The notes under the pieces: model-generated | Seen by the model: the letters and a program-made list of their open reading frames with translations, nothing else | Database searches by the model: none | Told to the model about the DNA's origin: nothing | Made by a program: the position numbers and the translations under genes | Assembly: GCF_000974425.1 (NCBI RefSeq) | Contig: NZ_CP010429.1 | Location: 3,348,001-3,412,000 of the forward strand | Source: Spirosoma radiotolerans | GTDB lineage: Bacteria; Bacteroidota; Bacteroidia; Cytophagales; Spirosomataceae | Direction of reading: 5' to 3' | DNA: 64,000 nucleotides | Shown here: positions 8,969 through 18,188 of the stretch, piece by piece | Position numbering within the stretch: position 1 is the first letter of the stretch | Layout: every line of letters begins with the position of its first letter

Positions 8969-9889
8969 ATGAGAAAAGAACCGATTCAACCCTACGTTAT
9001 TAATTCAGTTTCCGATTTGCATCGCCTACTGGCCTTACCAAAACCGGAGCATCCGCTGCTGAGCGTCATTGATATGAGTGATATAAAATGCCATTTCGAT
9101 GAAACTATCAAGAGCGTTATCTACAACTTCTATTCGGTCTGTATCAAAAAGAACTTCACCGGGAAGTTAAAGTACGGGCAGAATTATTATGATTTCGATG
9201 AAGGCGTCATGACTTTTTTTTCACCCGGACAGGTCATCTCAACGGTTACGCCCGAGGATATGGCTATGAACGGGTGGTGGCTGGTTGTCCATCCCGATTT
9301 TATCCAGTCGTATGCGTTAGCTAAAAATATTAAAGAGTACGGTTATTTCAGCTACGCCGTCAATGAAGCGTTGCACCTTTCGGACAAAGAAGAGGCTATG
9401 ATGACGATGCTCATTGAACAGATCGAACAGGAATACCGCTCCACAATCGATCACTACAGCCAGGATGTGATTGTGTCGCAAATTGAGCTGTTACTCAATT
9501 ATGCTAACCGCTTTTATAACCGGCAGTTCATTACCAGAAAAAACGCCAGCCATGATTTGCTGACCAGGCTGGAAGGCATCTTATCCGACTATTTTGACCA
9601 CGAGCAGGTGCAGGAACTGGGCCTTCCGACGGTTCAGTACCTGGCGGATAAACTGAATGTGTCGCCCACTTATTTGAGTGATCTATTAAGAAAGCTAACG
9701 GGACAAAGCGCGCAGCAGCATATTCATAACAAGTTGATTGACAAAGCAAAACAGATCTTGACGACTACTTCGCTGTCGGTCAGTGAAATTGCCTACCAAC
9801 TCGGTTTTGAATACCCGCAATCCTTCAATAAGCTATTCAAGAGCAAGACCAACGTATCTCCACTCGAATTCAGGCAATCATTTAATTAA
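8969..9889 (+). CDS. AraC family transcriptional regulator
   Basis: Regulator of 306 residues. The N-terminal part is a cupin-like sensor domain (GVMTFFSPGQVIS, typical of regulators paired with reductases). The C-terminal ~100 residues are an AraC DNA-binding domain: YLADKLNVSPTYLSDLLRK as the first helix-turn-helix and EIAYQLGFEYPQSFNKLFK as the second. It lies 98 bases downstream of the aldo/keto reductase, same strand, which suggests that they are functionally linked. Confidence 0.92.
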   Translation: MRKEPIQPYVINSVSDLHRLLALPKPEHPLLSVIDMSDIKCHFDETIKSVIYNFYSVCIKKNFTGKLKYGQNYYDFDEGVMTFFSPGQVISTVTPEDMAMNGWWLVVHPDFIQSYALAKNIKEYGYFSYAVNEALHLSDKEEAMMTMLIEQIEQEYRSTIDHYSQDVIVSQIELLLNYANRFYNRQFITRKNASHDLLTRLEGILSDYFDHEQVQELGLPTVQYLADKLNVSPTYLSDLLRKLTGQSAQQHIHNKLIDKAKQILTTTSLSVSEIAYQLGFEYPQSFNKLFKSKTNVSPLEFRQSFN

Positions 9890-9903
9890 CGATAGCCAAT
9901 AAC

Positions 9904-9940
9904 AAAAACGGGAAGCCTAATGACCAGGCTTCCCGTTTTT
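9904..9940. terminator. Bidirectional terminator between convergent genes
   Basis: Perfect 15-base arms (9904-9918 and 9926-9940) with A-run on the left and T-run on the right, so it can end both the AraC gene from the left and the M3 peptidase gene from the right. Confidence 0.9.
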
Positions 9941-9955
9941 ATTGACACATACTGA

Positions 9956-12088
9956 CTACAGAATTAATCCGCTCCGGCGTAGCATCGCTTTGGGTGATGG
10001 CTCGCGCCCACGGAATTTCTTATAGAGCTCCATCGGCTTTTCGCTACCGCCTTTTTCCAAGACGTTTTTACGGAAGCTGTCGGCAGCCGCTTTATTGTCC
10101 AGACCGCCTTTTTCTTTGAAAAACTCAAAGGCATCAGCATCAAGCACTTCGCTCCATTTATAGCTATAATACCCCGCCGAATAACCACCCGCAAAAATGT
10201 GCGAGAAAGCCGGGCTAACGGCGATTCCATCGACATGCGGGAACAGATTAGCGACGGAATCGACCCGGCTCTCAACTTGAGAAATGGTCTCACCGGTCGG
10301 TTTCTGGCCGTGATAATACATATCGACCAAACCCAGGCGTAACTGACGCAGATTGGCCATACCCGCCATGAAATTCTGACTGGCGCGAATTTTTTCGATC
10401 AGTTCATTTGGAATCACTTCACCCGTTTGGTAATGCTTGGCGAAGAGTTTCAGCGCTTCGGGGTCATAGCACCAGTTTTCCATCACCTGCGAAGGCAACT
10501 CCACGAAATCGCGGGGCACACTCGTACCGCTCAGACTCTCGTACTTTCCGTTGGCCAGCATGCCATGCAGCCCATGCCCGAATTCGTGGAAAAGCGTCGT
10601 GACTTCGTAGAAAGTCAATAACGAAGGCTTGGTATCCGTAGGGCGGGTGAAGTTACAGACGTTGATGATGTGCGGTCGAATATTCTCGCCATTCTCAACT
10701 TTCTGACCCTGAATGTCATTCATCCAGGCACCACTCCGCTTACCGGCCCGTGGGAAATAATCGCCATAAAAAACAGCCAGAAACTTGCCATCTTTATCGA
10801 ACACATCAAAGGTTTTCACCTCTGAATTATACACCGGAATATCCGTGCGTTCCTTAAAGGTTACGCCGTACAGTTTGTTGGCTACAGTAAAGACACCGTT
10901 CAGCACGTTTTCGAGTTTGAAATACGGCTTCAGGGTTTCGTCATCAAGATCGTACTTCTCCTTCTTGAGCTTCTCGGCATAGTAGCTGTTATCCCAGGTC
11001 TGAAGTTTGTCATCCGTAAACCCGTGGGCTTTCGCATAAGTCGTCAGCTCGGCCAGTTGGCGTTCGGCGGCAGGGCGGGCATAGGTCACCAGTTCATTGA
11101 GGAAACTCTGCACCTTATCTCTGGAGCCAGCCATGCTTTCTTCCAGCACAAAATCGGCGTGGGTTTTATAGCCCAGCAGATTAGCCCGCTCATAGCGCAG
11201 GTTGACAATCTTGTTGATAATGGCTGAGTTATCGTTTTTGTCGCCGTGGAAACCGCGACCGTTGTAGGCCATGAACAGCTTTTTGCGCAGTTCCCGGTTA
11301 TCGGCATACTGCATAAACGGCCCATAACTTGGTGCCTGCAACGTGAATACCCAGCCTTCTTTACCTTTCTGCTTAGCCGTCGCTTTAGCAGCATCACGGG
11401 CAAAATCAGGTAAACCAGCAAGGTCCTTTTCATCCGTCACGACCATCGTGTACTCGTTGGTTTCATTCAGGACATTTTCGCCAAATTGCAGCGATAGTTG
11501 CGACAGCTCCTTGTCGATAGCCCGCAGCCGTTCTTTTCCTTTTTCGTTCAGGTTAGCGCCATTCCGGGCAAACCGTTTGTACGACTTTTCGAGCAGCATC
11601 GCACTTTCGGGGTCTAACTTCAGGCTGGCACGCTGGTCATATACCGCTTTCACTCGGGCAAATAACTTCTCATTCAGCGTAATATCATTGCCGTATTCAC
11701 TTAACAACGGCGATGCTTCTTTCACAATTTTCTGAAGTTCGGGCGTTGTTTCGGCACTGTTTAAATTGAAAAGTACGGAGGTTACTTTACCCAGCAGATC
11801 ACCCGAGCGTTCGAGCGCAACGATGGTGTTTTCGAACGTTGGCGTGGCGGTATTGGCAACAATGGCATCAACATCTTTACGTCCCTGCGCCAGGCCGTCT
11901 TTCAGGGCAGGCAGGTAATCCGCATTTTTGATTTTGTCGAACGGCGCCGTTTGGTGCGGTGTTGTGTACGACGAAAGAAATGGATTTTGGGTCATTTTGG
12001 GTTGTTGGGGCGAGGGCTGGGCCAAAGCCGCTGTGGCGGCTACAGCCAGCAACACGCTGGTTTGCTTGATTCGTTGATGGTTTAACAT
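9956..12088 (-). CDS. M3 family metallopeptidase (peptidyl-dipeptidase Dcp-like), secreted
   Basis: Zinc metallopeptidase of 710 residues with a signal peptide (residues 1-23, ending ATAALAQ), so periplasmic or surface. The zinc site HEFGH is at about residues 499-503 within TTLFHEFGHGLHGMLA, with the downstream glutamate in FVELPSQVMENW. The length and the NPFLSSYTTPHQTAPFDKI start are typical of Bacteroidota Dcp-like oligopeptidases that trim dipeptides from peptide C-termini. The context YFPRAGKRSGAW is also characteristic of the family. It stands alone and shares a terminator with the convergent AraC gene. Confidence 0.93.
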   Translation of the reverse strand: MLNHQRIKQTSVLLAVAATAALAQPSPQQPKMTQNPFLSSYTTPHQTAPFDKIKNADYLPALKDGLAQGRKDVDAIVANTATPTFENTIVALERSGDLLGKVTSVLFNLNSAETTPELQKIVKEASPLLSEYGNDITLNEKLFARVKAVYDQRASLKLDPESAMLLEKSYKRFARNGANLNEKGKERLRAIDKELSQLSLQFGENVLNETNEYTMVVTDEKDLAGLPDFARDAAKATAKQKGKEGWVFTLQAPSYGPFMQYADNRELRKKLFMAYNGRGFHGDKNDNSAIINKIVNLRYERANLLGYKTHADFVLEESMAGSRDKVQSFLNELVTYARPAAERQLAELTTYAKAHGFTDDKLQTWDNSYYAEKLKKEKYDLDDETLKPYFKLENVLNGVFTVANKLYGVTFKERTDIPVYNSEVKTFDVFDKDGKFLAVFYGDYFPRAGKRSGAWMNDIQGQKVENGENIRPHIINVCNFTRPTDTKPSLLTFYEVTTLFHEFGHGLHGMLANGKYESLSGTSVPRDFVELPSQVMENWCYDPEALKLFAKHYQTGEVIPNELIEKIRASQNFMAGMANLRQLRLGLVDMYYHGQKPTGETISQVESRVDSVANLFPHVDGIAVSPAFSHIFAGGYSAGYYSYKWSEVLDADAFEFFKEKGGLDNKAAADSFRKNVLEKGGSEKPMELYKKFRGREPSPKAMLRRSGLIL

Positions 12089-12194
12089 ACTGGTTTACGA
12101 AATGAGTTTCCGCCTAAAATAAGAAACAACGACAGATTTTGCAACGCAATGTTGCTCAAACGGTTGTAGTTTATGGTGAGTGGAAAAGCACAAA

Positions 12195-12223
12195 AAACGG
12201 CCGGCCAATCTGGCCGACCGTTT
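12195..12223 (-). terminator. Terminator of the Spy-like gene
   Basis: Arms 12195-12207 and 12211-12223 match at 12 of 13 positions with a 3-base loop. The A-run at 12192-12197 gives a U-run after the stem on the minus strand. Confidence 0.75.
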
Positions 12224-12281
12224 CCAACTCTCCCTTCTTCAATCAATAGCCATAGGGTCCATTATCTGTTCCGCGGCTATC

Positions 12282-12758
12282 TCAATAGCGGCTATCTCCA
12301 TAGCCACCATTACCGTAGCCGCCGTTACCCCGCCCACGTCCTGCCATGCGTTCATAAGGCCGCATGCGTTCGATGACCCGGTCGCGTTGTTGGGTGTTGA
12401 GGACGGCCATCATGTCGAAAAACTGACGTTGCCGCGCCTGCCGGAAGAAATCACGCTGACGGGGATCACGACTATTTATGTTCTGCGTCTGCTGCGTAAA
12501 GCGCTCCCGAATCCGGCGAATTTCACGCTCCTGCCGCCGGCTCAGATTCAACTCACGATCCCACCAATCGAGGTGCCTATCGAATTGATAGTCGTCATAG
12601 TCGTAGTTGTAATTCGGCTGGCCATAGCCGGGTTGCTGGCTGTACCCCGGTTGCGCGGGGTAATTCGTGTTCGGCGACGGATACCCGTACCGTTGCGCCA
12701 TGGCACCGGTCGAGAGTAAGGCAATGAGGGTTGCGGCAGTCAGCAATACTTTTTTCAT
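12282..12758 (-). CDS. Spy/CpxP-like periplasmic protein, Gly/Tyr-rich ends
   Basis: Secreted protein of 158 residues; signal peptide 1-21 ends GAMAQ. Residues 22-50 are rich in Pro, Tyr, Gln and Gly. The middle is a charged helical region (RRQEREIRRIRERFTQQ, then RQRQFFDMMAVLNTQQRDR) that resembles the LTxxQ helices of Spy/CpxP periplasmic chaperones and stress sensors. The C-terminus is a glycine-rich tail. The frame stays open for 12 similar codons after the TGA stop (SRGTDNGPYGY-like), up to another TGA at 12243-12245, so the stop may be a recent truncation of the tail. Function inferred from helical pattern only. Confidence 0.75.
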   Translation of the reverse strand: MKKVLLTAATLIALLSTGAMAQRYGYPSPNTNYPAQPGYSQQPGYGQPNYNYDYDDYQFDRHLDWWDRELNLSRRQEREIRRIRERFTQQTQNINSRDPRQRDFFRQARQRQFFDMMAVLNTQQRDRVIERMRPYERMAGRGRGNGGYGNGGYGDSRY

Positions 12759-12953
12759 GGTCGTGTACTGTTTCAGGTTGTATTTGTCGGTTTGAACAAG
12801 ACGCCACCAAATGGTTTAATTTATTCTTTAAATAAATATAAAGTGTAGGCCAAAAAGGGAAATTATAGGATTTTATTAAAAAACTTAAAGTGGTGATTTG
12901 TATCTTGGTTACCGATTGTTTACCCAACCAGTCATCTTTCTAAATTTTTCCCT

Positions 12954-13874
12954 GTGGTTATCTACAACGCCAAAGATTGGCTGGGTGCCCTACGCCATTT
13001 TCAAACCAGCTATGTGATCCAGGTGCTCCTTCGCCGTGTGGCTTTCGTGGCCGCCTATGGTTCATTGATTACGCTGATTGACCAGAATTGGATTGATATT
13101 GAGGTACCAATAGACGGGACCTTTTTTTCGCTGCTGGGTATTCTCCTGAGTTTGCTGCTTGTGTTCAGAACCAACACGGCTTACGACCGATTTTGGGAAG
13201 GGCGCCGACAATGGGGCATGCTGGTCAACTACAGCCGCAACATGGCGGTGCTGCTGGATTCGCTTCTACCGGACGACGATCGTGCCAACCGACTTTTCTT
13301 CGCCCGTACGCTGGCTAATTTCGCCCTGATTCTGAAAGGGCACTTACGAACCGGTATCTCGGTTGATGAACTGGAAGAAACGGAAGCAGGTGATCGGGAA
13401 ACCCTACTACAAGCCAAACATGTGCCGAGCCGGACGGCTGCCCTGTTGATGCGCCGTCTACAGGCGCTGAAACGCGAACACGTTATCAGCGAGGGCGATA
13501 TGATCACCATGCGGTCGTATCACCAGGCGCTGCTTGATATTACGGGTTCCTGCGAACGGATCAAAAACACCCCGATTCCCTTCTCTTACAGCTTTTTCAT
13601 CAAACTATTCATCACCCTTTACTTGCTGCTCATGCCACTTGTTCTGGTTGAAACCTATCAGTATTTCACCATTGTAGCGATTACATTTGCGGGTTATGCG
13701 CTGCTGGGTGTGGAAATGATTGGCGACGAGATAGAAGAACCGTTTGGGATCGATTGCAATGACCTACCCCTTAATCAAATCGCCCAGACCATCCGCCGGA
13801 ACATGCACGAAACCCTGACTGGTGAGGTGTTAGCGGTGCCGCCAGCACAGGTTGAGTATCAGAAAGTGAACTGA
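12954..13874 (+). CDS. Bestrophin family anion channel protein
   Basis: Inner-membrane protein of 306 residues of the bacterial bestrophin (UPF0187/YneE) family, which form pentameric anion channels. It shows LLLVFRTNTAYDRFWEGRRQWG, the most conserved block, with the first membrane helices before it and two more in LFITLYLLLMPLVLVETYQYF and IVAITFAGYALLGVEMIGDE. The IEEPFG motif that follows is diagnostic. The start is GTG at 12954; no upstream ATG is in frame before a stop. Its stop lies two bases from the end of the convergent symporter gene. Confidence 0.92.
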   Translation: MVIYNAKDWLGALRHFQTSYVIQVLLRRVAFVAAYGSLITLIDQNWIDIEVPIDGTFFSLLGILLSLLLVFRTNTAYDRFWEGRRQWGMLVNYSRNMAVLLDSLLPDDDRANRLFFARTLANFALILKGHLRTGISVDELEETEAGDRETLLQAKHVPSRTAALLMRRLQALKREHVISEGDMITMRSYHQALLDITGSCERIKNTPIPFSYSFFIKLFITLYLLLMPLVLVETYQYFTIVAITFAGYALLGVEMIGDEIEEPFGIDCNDLPLNQIAQTIRRNMHETLTGEVLAVPPAQVEYQKVN

Positions 13875-13876
13875 GT

Positions 13877-15148
13877 TCAATACTTATATTCCGCTAATGG
13901 GGCCTGGTCTTCCTGTTTGACAATTTGTTCGTATTTCGCCCGGTCAAATTCACCTTCGTTGTTGGCGATGAAGATGGTGGCGACCGTATTGCCAATAATG
14001 TTTGTAATGGAACGGGCTTCGGACATAAATCGGTCGACACCCAGCAGTAAGGCCAGCCCCTCCACTGGAATTACTTTGATGGCAGTCAGCGTACTGGCCA
14101 GCACGATAAAACCACTACCCGTTACGCCCGCGGCCCCTTTCGATGTAACCATCAGGATGCCGATGATGGTCAGTTCCTGCCCAAGGCTCAGGTTAACCCC
14201 AAAAACCTGTGCCAGAAATACCGTTGCCATCACCAGGTAAATGGTTGTGCCGTCGAGGTTAAACGAATAGCCAGCCGGAACCACTAACCCTACCACCGAC
14301 CGGGAGCAACCCATCGTTTCCAGCTTGTCCATAATCTGGGGCAGGGCCGACTCCGACGACGAAGTACCCAGCACGATCAGCAACTCTTCTTTAATGAACT
14401 TCAGTACAGTCCATAAACTGACTTTGTAATACCGAAGAATCAGATTCAGTATAACGAATACAAACAGGAACATGGACGCATACACCGTTCCCATAAGTTT
14501 GGCCAGCGGCAACAATGTGCTTAAGCCATACTTGCCAATAGTAAAGGCCATGCCGCCAAAAGCGCCAATGGGAGCCAGCACCATCACCACACTCAGAATA
14601 TTAAAAAATACCTTGGACAACCGCTCGAAAGTAAGAATAAGCGGTTTGCCCGTTTCTCCCATACGGGTAAGGCCAACACCAAAAAGGACCGAAAAAACAA
14701 GCACCTGCAGAATTTCACCCTCGGCAAATGCCTTAATGGCGTTACTGGGCACAATGTGAATGAAGAACTCAGTCCAGTCCATACCCGCCCCCTGTTCGGT
14801 GTATTTGCTGATGTCTCCTCCTTTAACGGCCGCCGTTTCTACCCCATCGCCGGGACGAATCAGATTCGCCAGTACCAGTCCAATGGCCAGTGCGCCCGTT
14901 GTCACGATTTCGAAATAAAGCAACGCCTTTCCCCCTACCCGGCCAACCTTCTTGAGATCGCCCATGTTACTGATTCCCAACACAATGGTTAGGAAAATAA
15001 TGGGTGCGATAACCATCTTGATCAAATTGATGAAGATATCGCCCAGTGGTTTGAGTTTAGCGGCTGTTTCGGGAAAGAAATAGCCAGTCAAAATACCCAG
15101 CGTTATGGCTATCAGAACGCGTACGGTGAGGTTATTGAGAAGTTTCAT
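13877..15148 (-). CDS. dctA: Dicarboxylate/amino acid:cation symporter, DctA-type
   Basis: Inner-membrane secondary transporter of 423 residues in the SDF (DAACS) family. Eight or so hydrophobic segments are visible. The first re-entrant loop contains LGTSSSESALP, the serine-rich motif, followed by VVPAGYSFNLDGTTIYL, the NMDGT-type cation and substrate site; both fit DctA (C4-dicarboxylate) better than the glutamate carriers. C-terminal SEARSITNIIGNTVATIFIA supplies the substrate-binding arm (the family N..R/D residues). Imports succinate, fumarate or malate, or possibly acidic amino acids. Single gene. Confidence 0.85.
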   Translation of the reverse strand: MKLLNNLTVRVLIAITLGILTGYFFPETAAKLKPLGDIFINLIKMVIAPIIFLTIVLGISNMGDLKKVGRVGGKALLYFEIVTTGALAIGLVLANLIRPGDGVETAAVKGGDISKYTEQGAGMDWTEFFIHIVPSNAIKAFAEGEILQVLVFSVLFGVGLTRMGETGKPLILTFERLSKVFFNILSVVMVLAPIGAFGGMAFTIGKYGLSTLLPLAKLMGTVYASMFLFVFVILNLILRYYKVSLWTVLKFIKEELLIVLGTSSSESALPQIMDKLETMGCSRSVVGLVVPAGYSFNLDGTTIYLVMATVFLAQVFGVNLSLGQELTIIGILMVTSKGAAGVTGSGFIVLASTLTAIKVIPVEGLALLLGVDRFMSEARSITNIIGNTVATIFIANNEGEFDRAKYEQIVKQEDQAPLAEYKY

Positions 15149-15225
15149 TGGGTGAAAGATACGCTGAAAATGGAAAATGTATACTGGGCTGGGGCGTCAT
15201 ATCCAGTATAAATCCTGCCTCGGGC

Positions 15226-15753
15226 TCATATCGTGTGCAATTTCAACACCTGCTGCTTTATCTCATGAATGCGATCATTGAAGTTCAGGTTTAGAAAATC
15301 GATGTTCGGGACAAGGATTGCTTCAAGTAATTGCTTCACCGGTTCATGGTGCGGAATGCGTTTGCCGGTGGCAACGCTAATGTATTTTGACGTCATCCAG
15401 AGTACGTTTTTGAGGTGGGTTTTACCATCGTCGGTCATAATGTACTCTGTCACAGTCGTATCTTCATTCACATAAATAAGCCTCGACAAGATCCGTACCC
15501 ACTCACTCACCCGCGCGGGCCGAACATAGGCAATTTGATGCTGGTAGACGACCCAGCTCGTTTTCAGTTCCTGAAACAACTGTCCTGGATTAAAGTCATA
15601 TAGCTTAGCCACCTGGTCTTCCCGAGCGTTGAAATAATAGTCGAAATACTTGGCATTATTGAGGTGCTGCAACGGATCACAGTCCTGAAAGCGAATAATT
15701 ACCCGCGATTCGGTTTCGGTTGGGTAACTACGGTTGGGGTCACGTTTGAACAT
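15226..15753 (-). CDS. Acyl-CoA thioesterase, hotdog fold
   Basis: Cytosolic protein of 175 residues of the 4HBT/YbgC-like thioesterase group. The key stretch is IIRFQDCDPLQHLNNAKYFDY, where Asp and the HLNN..Y pattern form the 4-hydroxybenzoyl-CoA thioesterase-type active site. The frame extends 40 residues upstream to 15873, but those residues have no family resemblance, so the ATG at 15753 is preferred. Likely hydrolyses short acyl-CoA esters; the substrate is unknown. Single gene. Confidence 0.82.
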   Translation of the reverse strand: MFKRDPNRSYPTETESRVIIRFQDCDPLQHLNNAKYFDYYFNAREDQVAKLYDFNPGQLFQELKTSWVVYQHQIAYVRPARVSEWVRILSRLIYVNEDTTVTEYIMTDDGKTHLKNVLWMTSKYISVATGKRIPHHEPVKQLLEAILVPNIDFLNLNFNDRIHEIKQQVLKLHTI

Positions 15754-16002
15754 TTTCTGAACCAGGATTGGTCTGCTTTTAGTGATTTGTCTGATTTTCG
15801 AAACGGCTATCTGTCCATGGGCTCTTGAATTGTATTCACTAACACCGACGAGCCAGCAGACGATTCTGAACAATGTTAAACAAAAATCATAGAAATCATT
15901 TCAATTGCGAAAATCCGGTAGGGCCGCCGGGCGGTTCAGACAATTTTCAGCCATATTTACGTTAGTACAAAAAAATCACTGTTTACTTACAATCACTGCC
16001 TT

Positions 16003-16452
16003 ATGAAACGGATGCGTTTTCTGCTGCCTGTATTCTCGCTATTTATTACGCTGACTGCTTTTGCTCCCGCTGATGACTCCGAAGCCGTTGTTGGGACCTG
16101 GTTAAATGGCACTAAAAAAGGGCATGTACAAATCTATAAACAGGGAGGCACCTATTTCGGGAAACTTGTGTGGTTGGGTCAGCCCACCGACCCAGCTACC
16201 GGGAAGCCCAGAACCGACGAGAAAAACGCTGATGTGTCGAAGCGATCACGCCCATTAATGAATATGCCATTAATGTATAACTTTAAGTACGACGGGGGCA
16301 ATGTCTGGAGTGATGGAAAAATTTACAACCCGGAAGATGGCAAGGAATACAACTGCAAAATGACCCTAAAAGACCCCAATACGCTGGAAGTTCGTGGTTA
16401 TGTAGGCATCTCGCTGTTTGGAAAAACCCAGATATGGACGCGGATTAAGTAG
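16003..16452 (+). CDS. DUF2147 secreted protein
   Basis: Exported protein of 149 residues. A signal peptide (about 1-21, LTAFA) is followed by the DUF2147 domain: VVGTWLNGTKKGHVQIYK, YFGKLVWLGQP, GKPRTDEKN, and near the end RGYVGISLFGKTQIWTR, all conserved in that family. Members are lipocalin-like beta-barrels in the periplasm with no assigned reaction. It lies upstream of a monooxygenase-like gene on the same strand, separated by a long inverted repeat. Confidence 0.9.
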   Translation: MKRMRFLLPVFSLFITLTAFAPADDSEAVVGTWLNGTKKGHVQIYKQGGTYFGKLVWLGQPTDPATGKPRTDEKNADVSKRSRPLMNMPLMYNFKYDGGNVWSDGKIYNPEDGKEYNCKMTLKDPNTLEVRGYVGISLFGKTQIWTRIK

Positions 16453-16476
16453 CGTTGATGGGTATACGGCAGTTGA

Positions 16477-16604
16477 TTTACGGTTAGTGGTTGCGCATCC
16501 GTAGCCTGTGTCCTCACGGGCCACTCTTCTTGGGAGAAGTGATTGCTGATGCGAAGGTGGCTTGTGAGGACACAGGCCACGGATGCGCAACCACTAACCG
16601 TAAA
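16477..16604. repeat. Long inverted repeat (41-base arms) between co-directional genes
   Basis: Arms 16477-16517 and 16564-16604 are complementary over 41 bases with one mismatch. The 46-base centre contains a second small hairpin (CACTCTTCTTGGGAGAAGTG, 16523-16542). Short repeats of GTTAGTGGTT type and TAAAC/TAACC run on to the next start codon at 16658. Neither arm carries a coding frame. Confidence 0.9.
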
Positions 16605-16657
16605 CTGTAAATCCCAAACCGTAAACCACTAACCATATACCAACTACCGTATACCCC

Positions 16658-17793
16658 ATGCAGACACTCATCATTGGTGCGGGACCGGCTGGGCTGGCGA
16701 TGGCGGGCCAGTTAGCGCAACGCAAGTTGCCGGTTACGGTGCTGGAAGCCAGTGACCACATTGGCCTGTCCTGGCGAAATCATTACGACCGGCTCCACCT
16801 GCACACCGTGAAAGAATACTCCGCGTTACCCCATTTCCCTTTTCCATCCGACTATCCAACCTATGTGTCACGTCTTCAAGTAGTTGATTACCTCGAACGT
16901 TACGCGGAACGCTTTGCCATAAAGCCCCTTTTTAACCAAAAAGTAATTGGCATTCGGCGCCACTCAGCCGATGAAAGCTGGCAGGTCCAAACCGAAACTG
17001 ACCTTTTCACCGCCGATGCGGTTGTGGTAGCCACGGGCTACAACCGGATTCCCAACTTACCTGAACTACCCGGTCAGCGCGACTTTCGGGGTATTATCTG
17101 GCACAGCCATGAATACCGAAATGGAGCGCCTTTTCGCTACGAAAATACCTTGATTGTTGGCATGGGAAACACGGGTGCCGAGCTGGCCCTCGATTTACTG
17201 GAGAATGAATCAATCCCCTTTATTTCAGTTAGGGGCCCGGTTAACATTGTTAAGCGAGAAACACTTGGCCGCCCGACGCAGCCTACCGCCATTTTTTTGA
17301 GCAAGTTCCCAAATTGGTTTTATGACTTCATGGCCAGACTATCACAGCGGCTAACGGTGGGCGACGTGTCGGCTTTTGGCCTGGGCAAACCAACACATCC
17401 CCCTCTTACGATACGCGACGGGGCAAGATTCCGGTCATCGACATTGGCACCCTCGACCAAATTAAGGCCGGAAAAATTACGGTTCTTCCAGGGGTTGAGC
17501 GCATTCATGCCAAAACGGTCACCTTTACCGATGGACGGGAGCTTCCATTCGATGCCATAATTCTGGCAACCGGCTACCGACCGGGGCTGGCAGCTGTTCT
17601 TGGAACCGACCTAGCCGCTACCGTTCTAAATGAGCGAGGTTTCCCCAAAGGACTTTGGTTTAGCGAGCCTAATCTGAAAGGACTGTATTTTCTGGGTTTT
17701 ACAACGCCAGCCACCGGTGTGCTGTATAACCTGAGCATAGACTCAAATCGGATTGCCAATCACATTTTAGAAAACAATTTCGTCCCGTCATAG
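16658..17793 (+). pseudogene. Flavin-containing monooxygenase-like gene, frameshifted
   Basis: FAD/NADP-dependent oxidoreductase of the FMO/YczE-like group, about 378 residues if intact. The first frame (16658-17560) carries the FAD-binding GAGPAGLA at residues 6-13, DHIGLSWRNHYDRLHLHT, VVVATGYN and the NADP-binding GMGNTGAELALDL. From about residue 248 the family sequence continues in another frame: RGKIPVIDIGTLDQIKAGK, FDAIILATGY and GLYFLGFTTPATG, ending at the TAG at 17791-17793. Restoring one C in the C-run at 17399-17403 joins the frames without loss (THPPSYDTRRGKIPV). Either a real pseudogene or a sequencing error in a homopolymer. Confidence 0.88.
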
Positions 17794-17850
17794 TTCTATT
17801 TAGGTAATCAGAGTGATTACGGATCATTCAACGTTATAAACACTACAATC

Positions 17851-18036
17851 ATGAACGAGACAACCATCAAAGGCGGCTGGAACGAATTGAAAGGGAAAAT
17901 CAAACAAGCCTATGGCGATTTGACCGACGATGACCTAACCTATACGGAAGGCCAGGAAGATGAAATGTGGGGCAAGGTTCAGCAGAAGACAGGAAAAACG
18001 AAAGACGAAATTCATAAGGCAATCGCTGATTTATAA
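17851..18036 (+). CDS. CsbD family stress protein
   Basis: Small hydrophilic protein of 61 residues, full length for CsbD. It shows the family pattern: [20 protein letters not shown], then [20 protein letters not shown]. CsbD proteins are induced by general stress in many bacteria; their molecular role is unknown. Upstream lies a small palindrome (GTAATCA-GAG-TGATTAC at 17804-17820) that could be an operator. It has its own terminator. Confidence 0.93.
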   Translation: MNETTIKGGWNELKGKIKQAYGDLTDDDLTYTEGQEDEMWGKVQQKTGKTKDEIHKAIADL

Positions 18037-18051
18037 GCGGCCTATCCAGAA

Positions 18052-18091
18052 ATGAAGAAAGCCGAAACCCTAGGGTTTCGGCTTTCTTCAT
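18052..18091. terminator. Perfect 40-bp palindrome, terminator of csbD-like gene
   Basis: Bases 18052-18071 and 18072-18091 are exact complements around CCCTAGGG with no unpaired loop in DNA. Stem followed by a short T-rich stretch (TATTTAGG). It lies 15 bases after the CsbD stop. Confidence 0.75.
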
Positions 18092-18099
18092 ATTTAGGT

Positions 18100-18179
18100 G
18101 TCCCAAACAGCCTTTGGCTGTTCGAGGAAAAGACTCACGTTAATAGCCTGCTCGTAAACAGTCAGCGGCTGTTCGGGAC
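18100..18179. repeat. Imperfect inverted repeat ahead of the convergent oxidoreductase end
   Basis: GTCCCAAACAGCC (18100-18112) pairs with GGCTGTTCGGGAC (18167-18179) at 12 of 13 positions, 54 bases apart; inner CAGCC/GGCTG (18108-18112, 18116-18120) form a local hairpin. Possibly the terminator region of the oxidoreductase gene on the minus strand. Confidence 0.5.
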
Positions 18180-18188
18180 GAAAACCCA

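Noticed and set aside
17804-17820. GTAATCA-GAG-TGATTAC palindrome before the CsbD gene as an operator
   Set aside because: Short palindrome with no known consensus; mentioned in the CsbD entry only.
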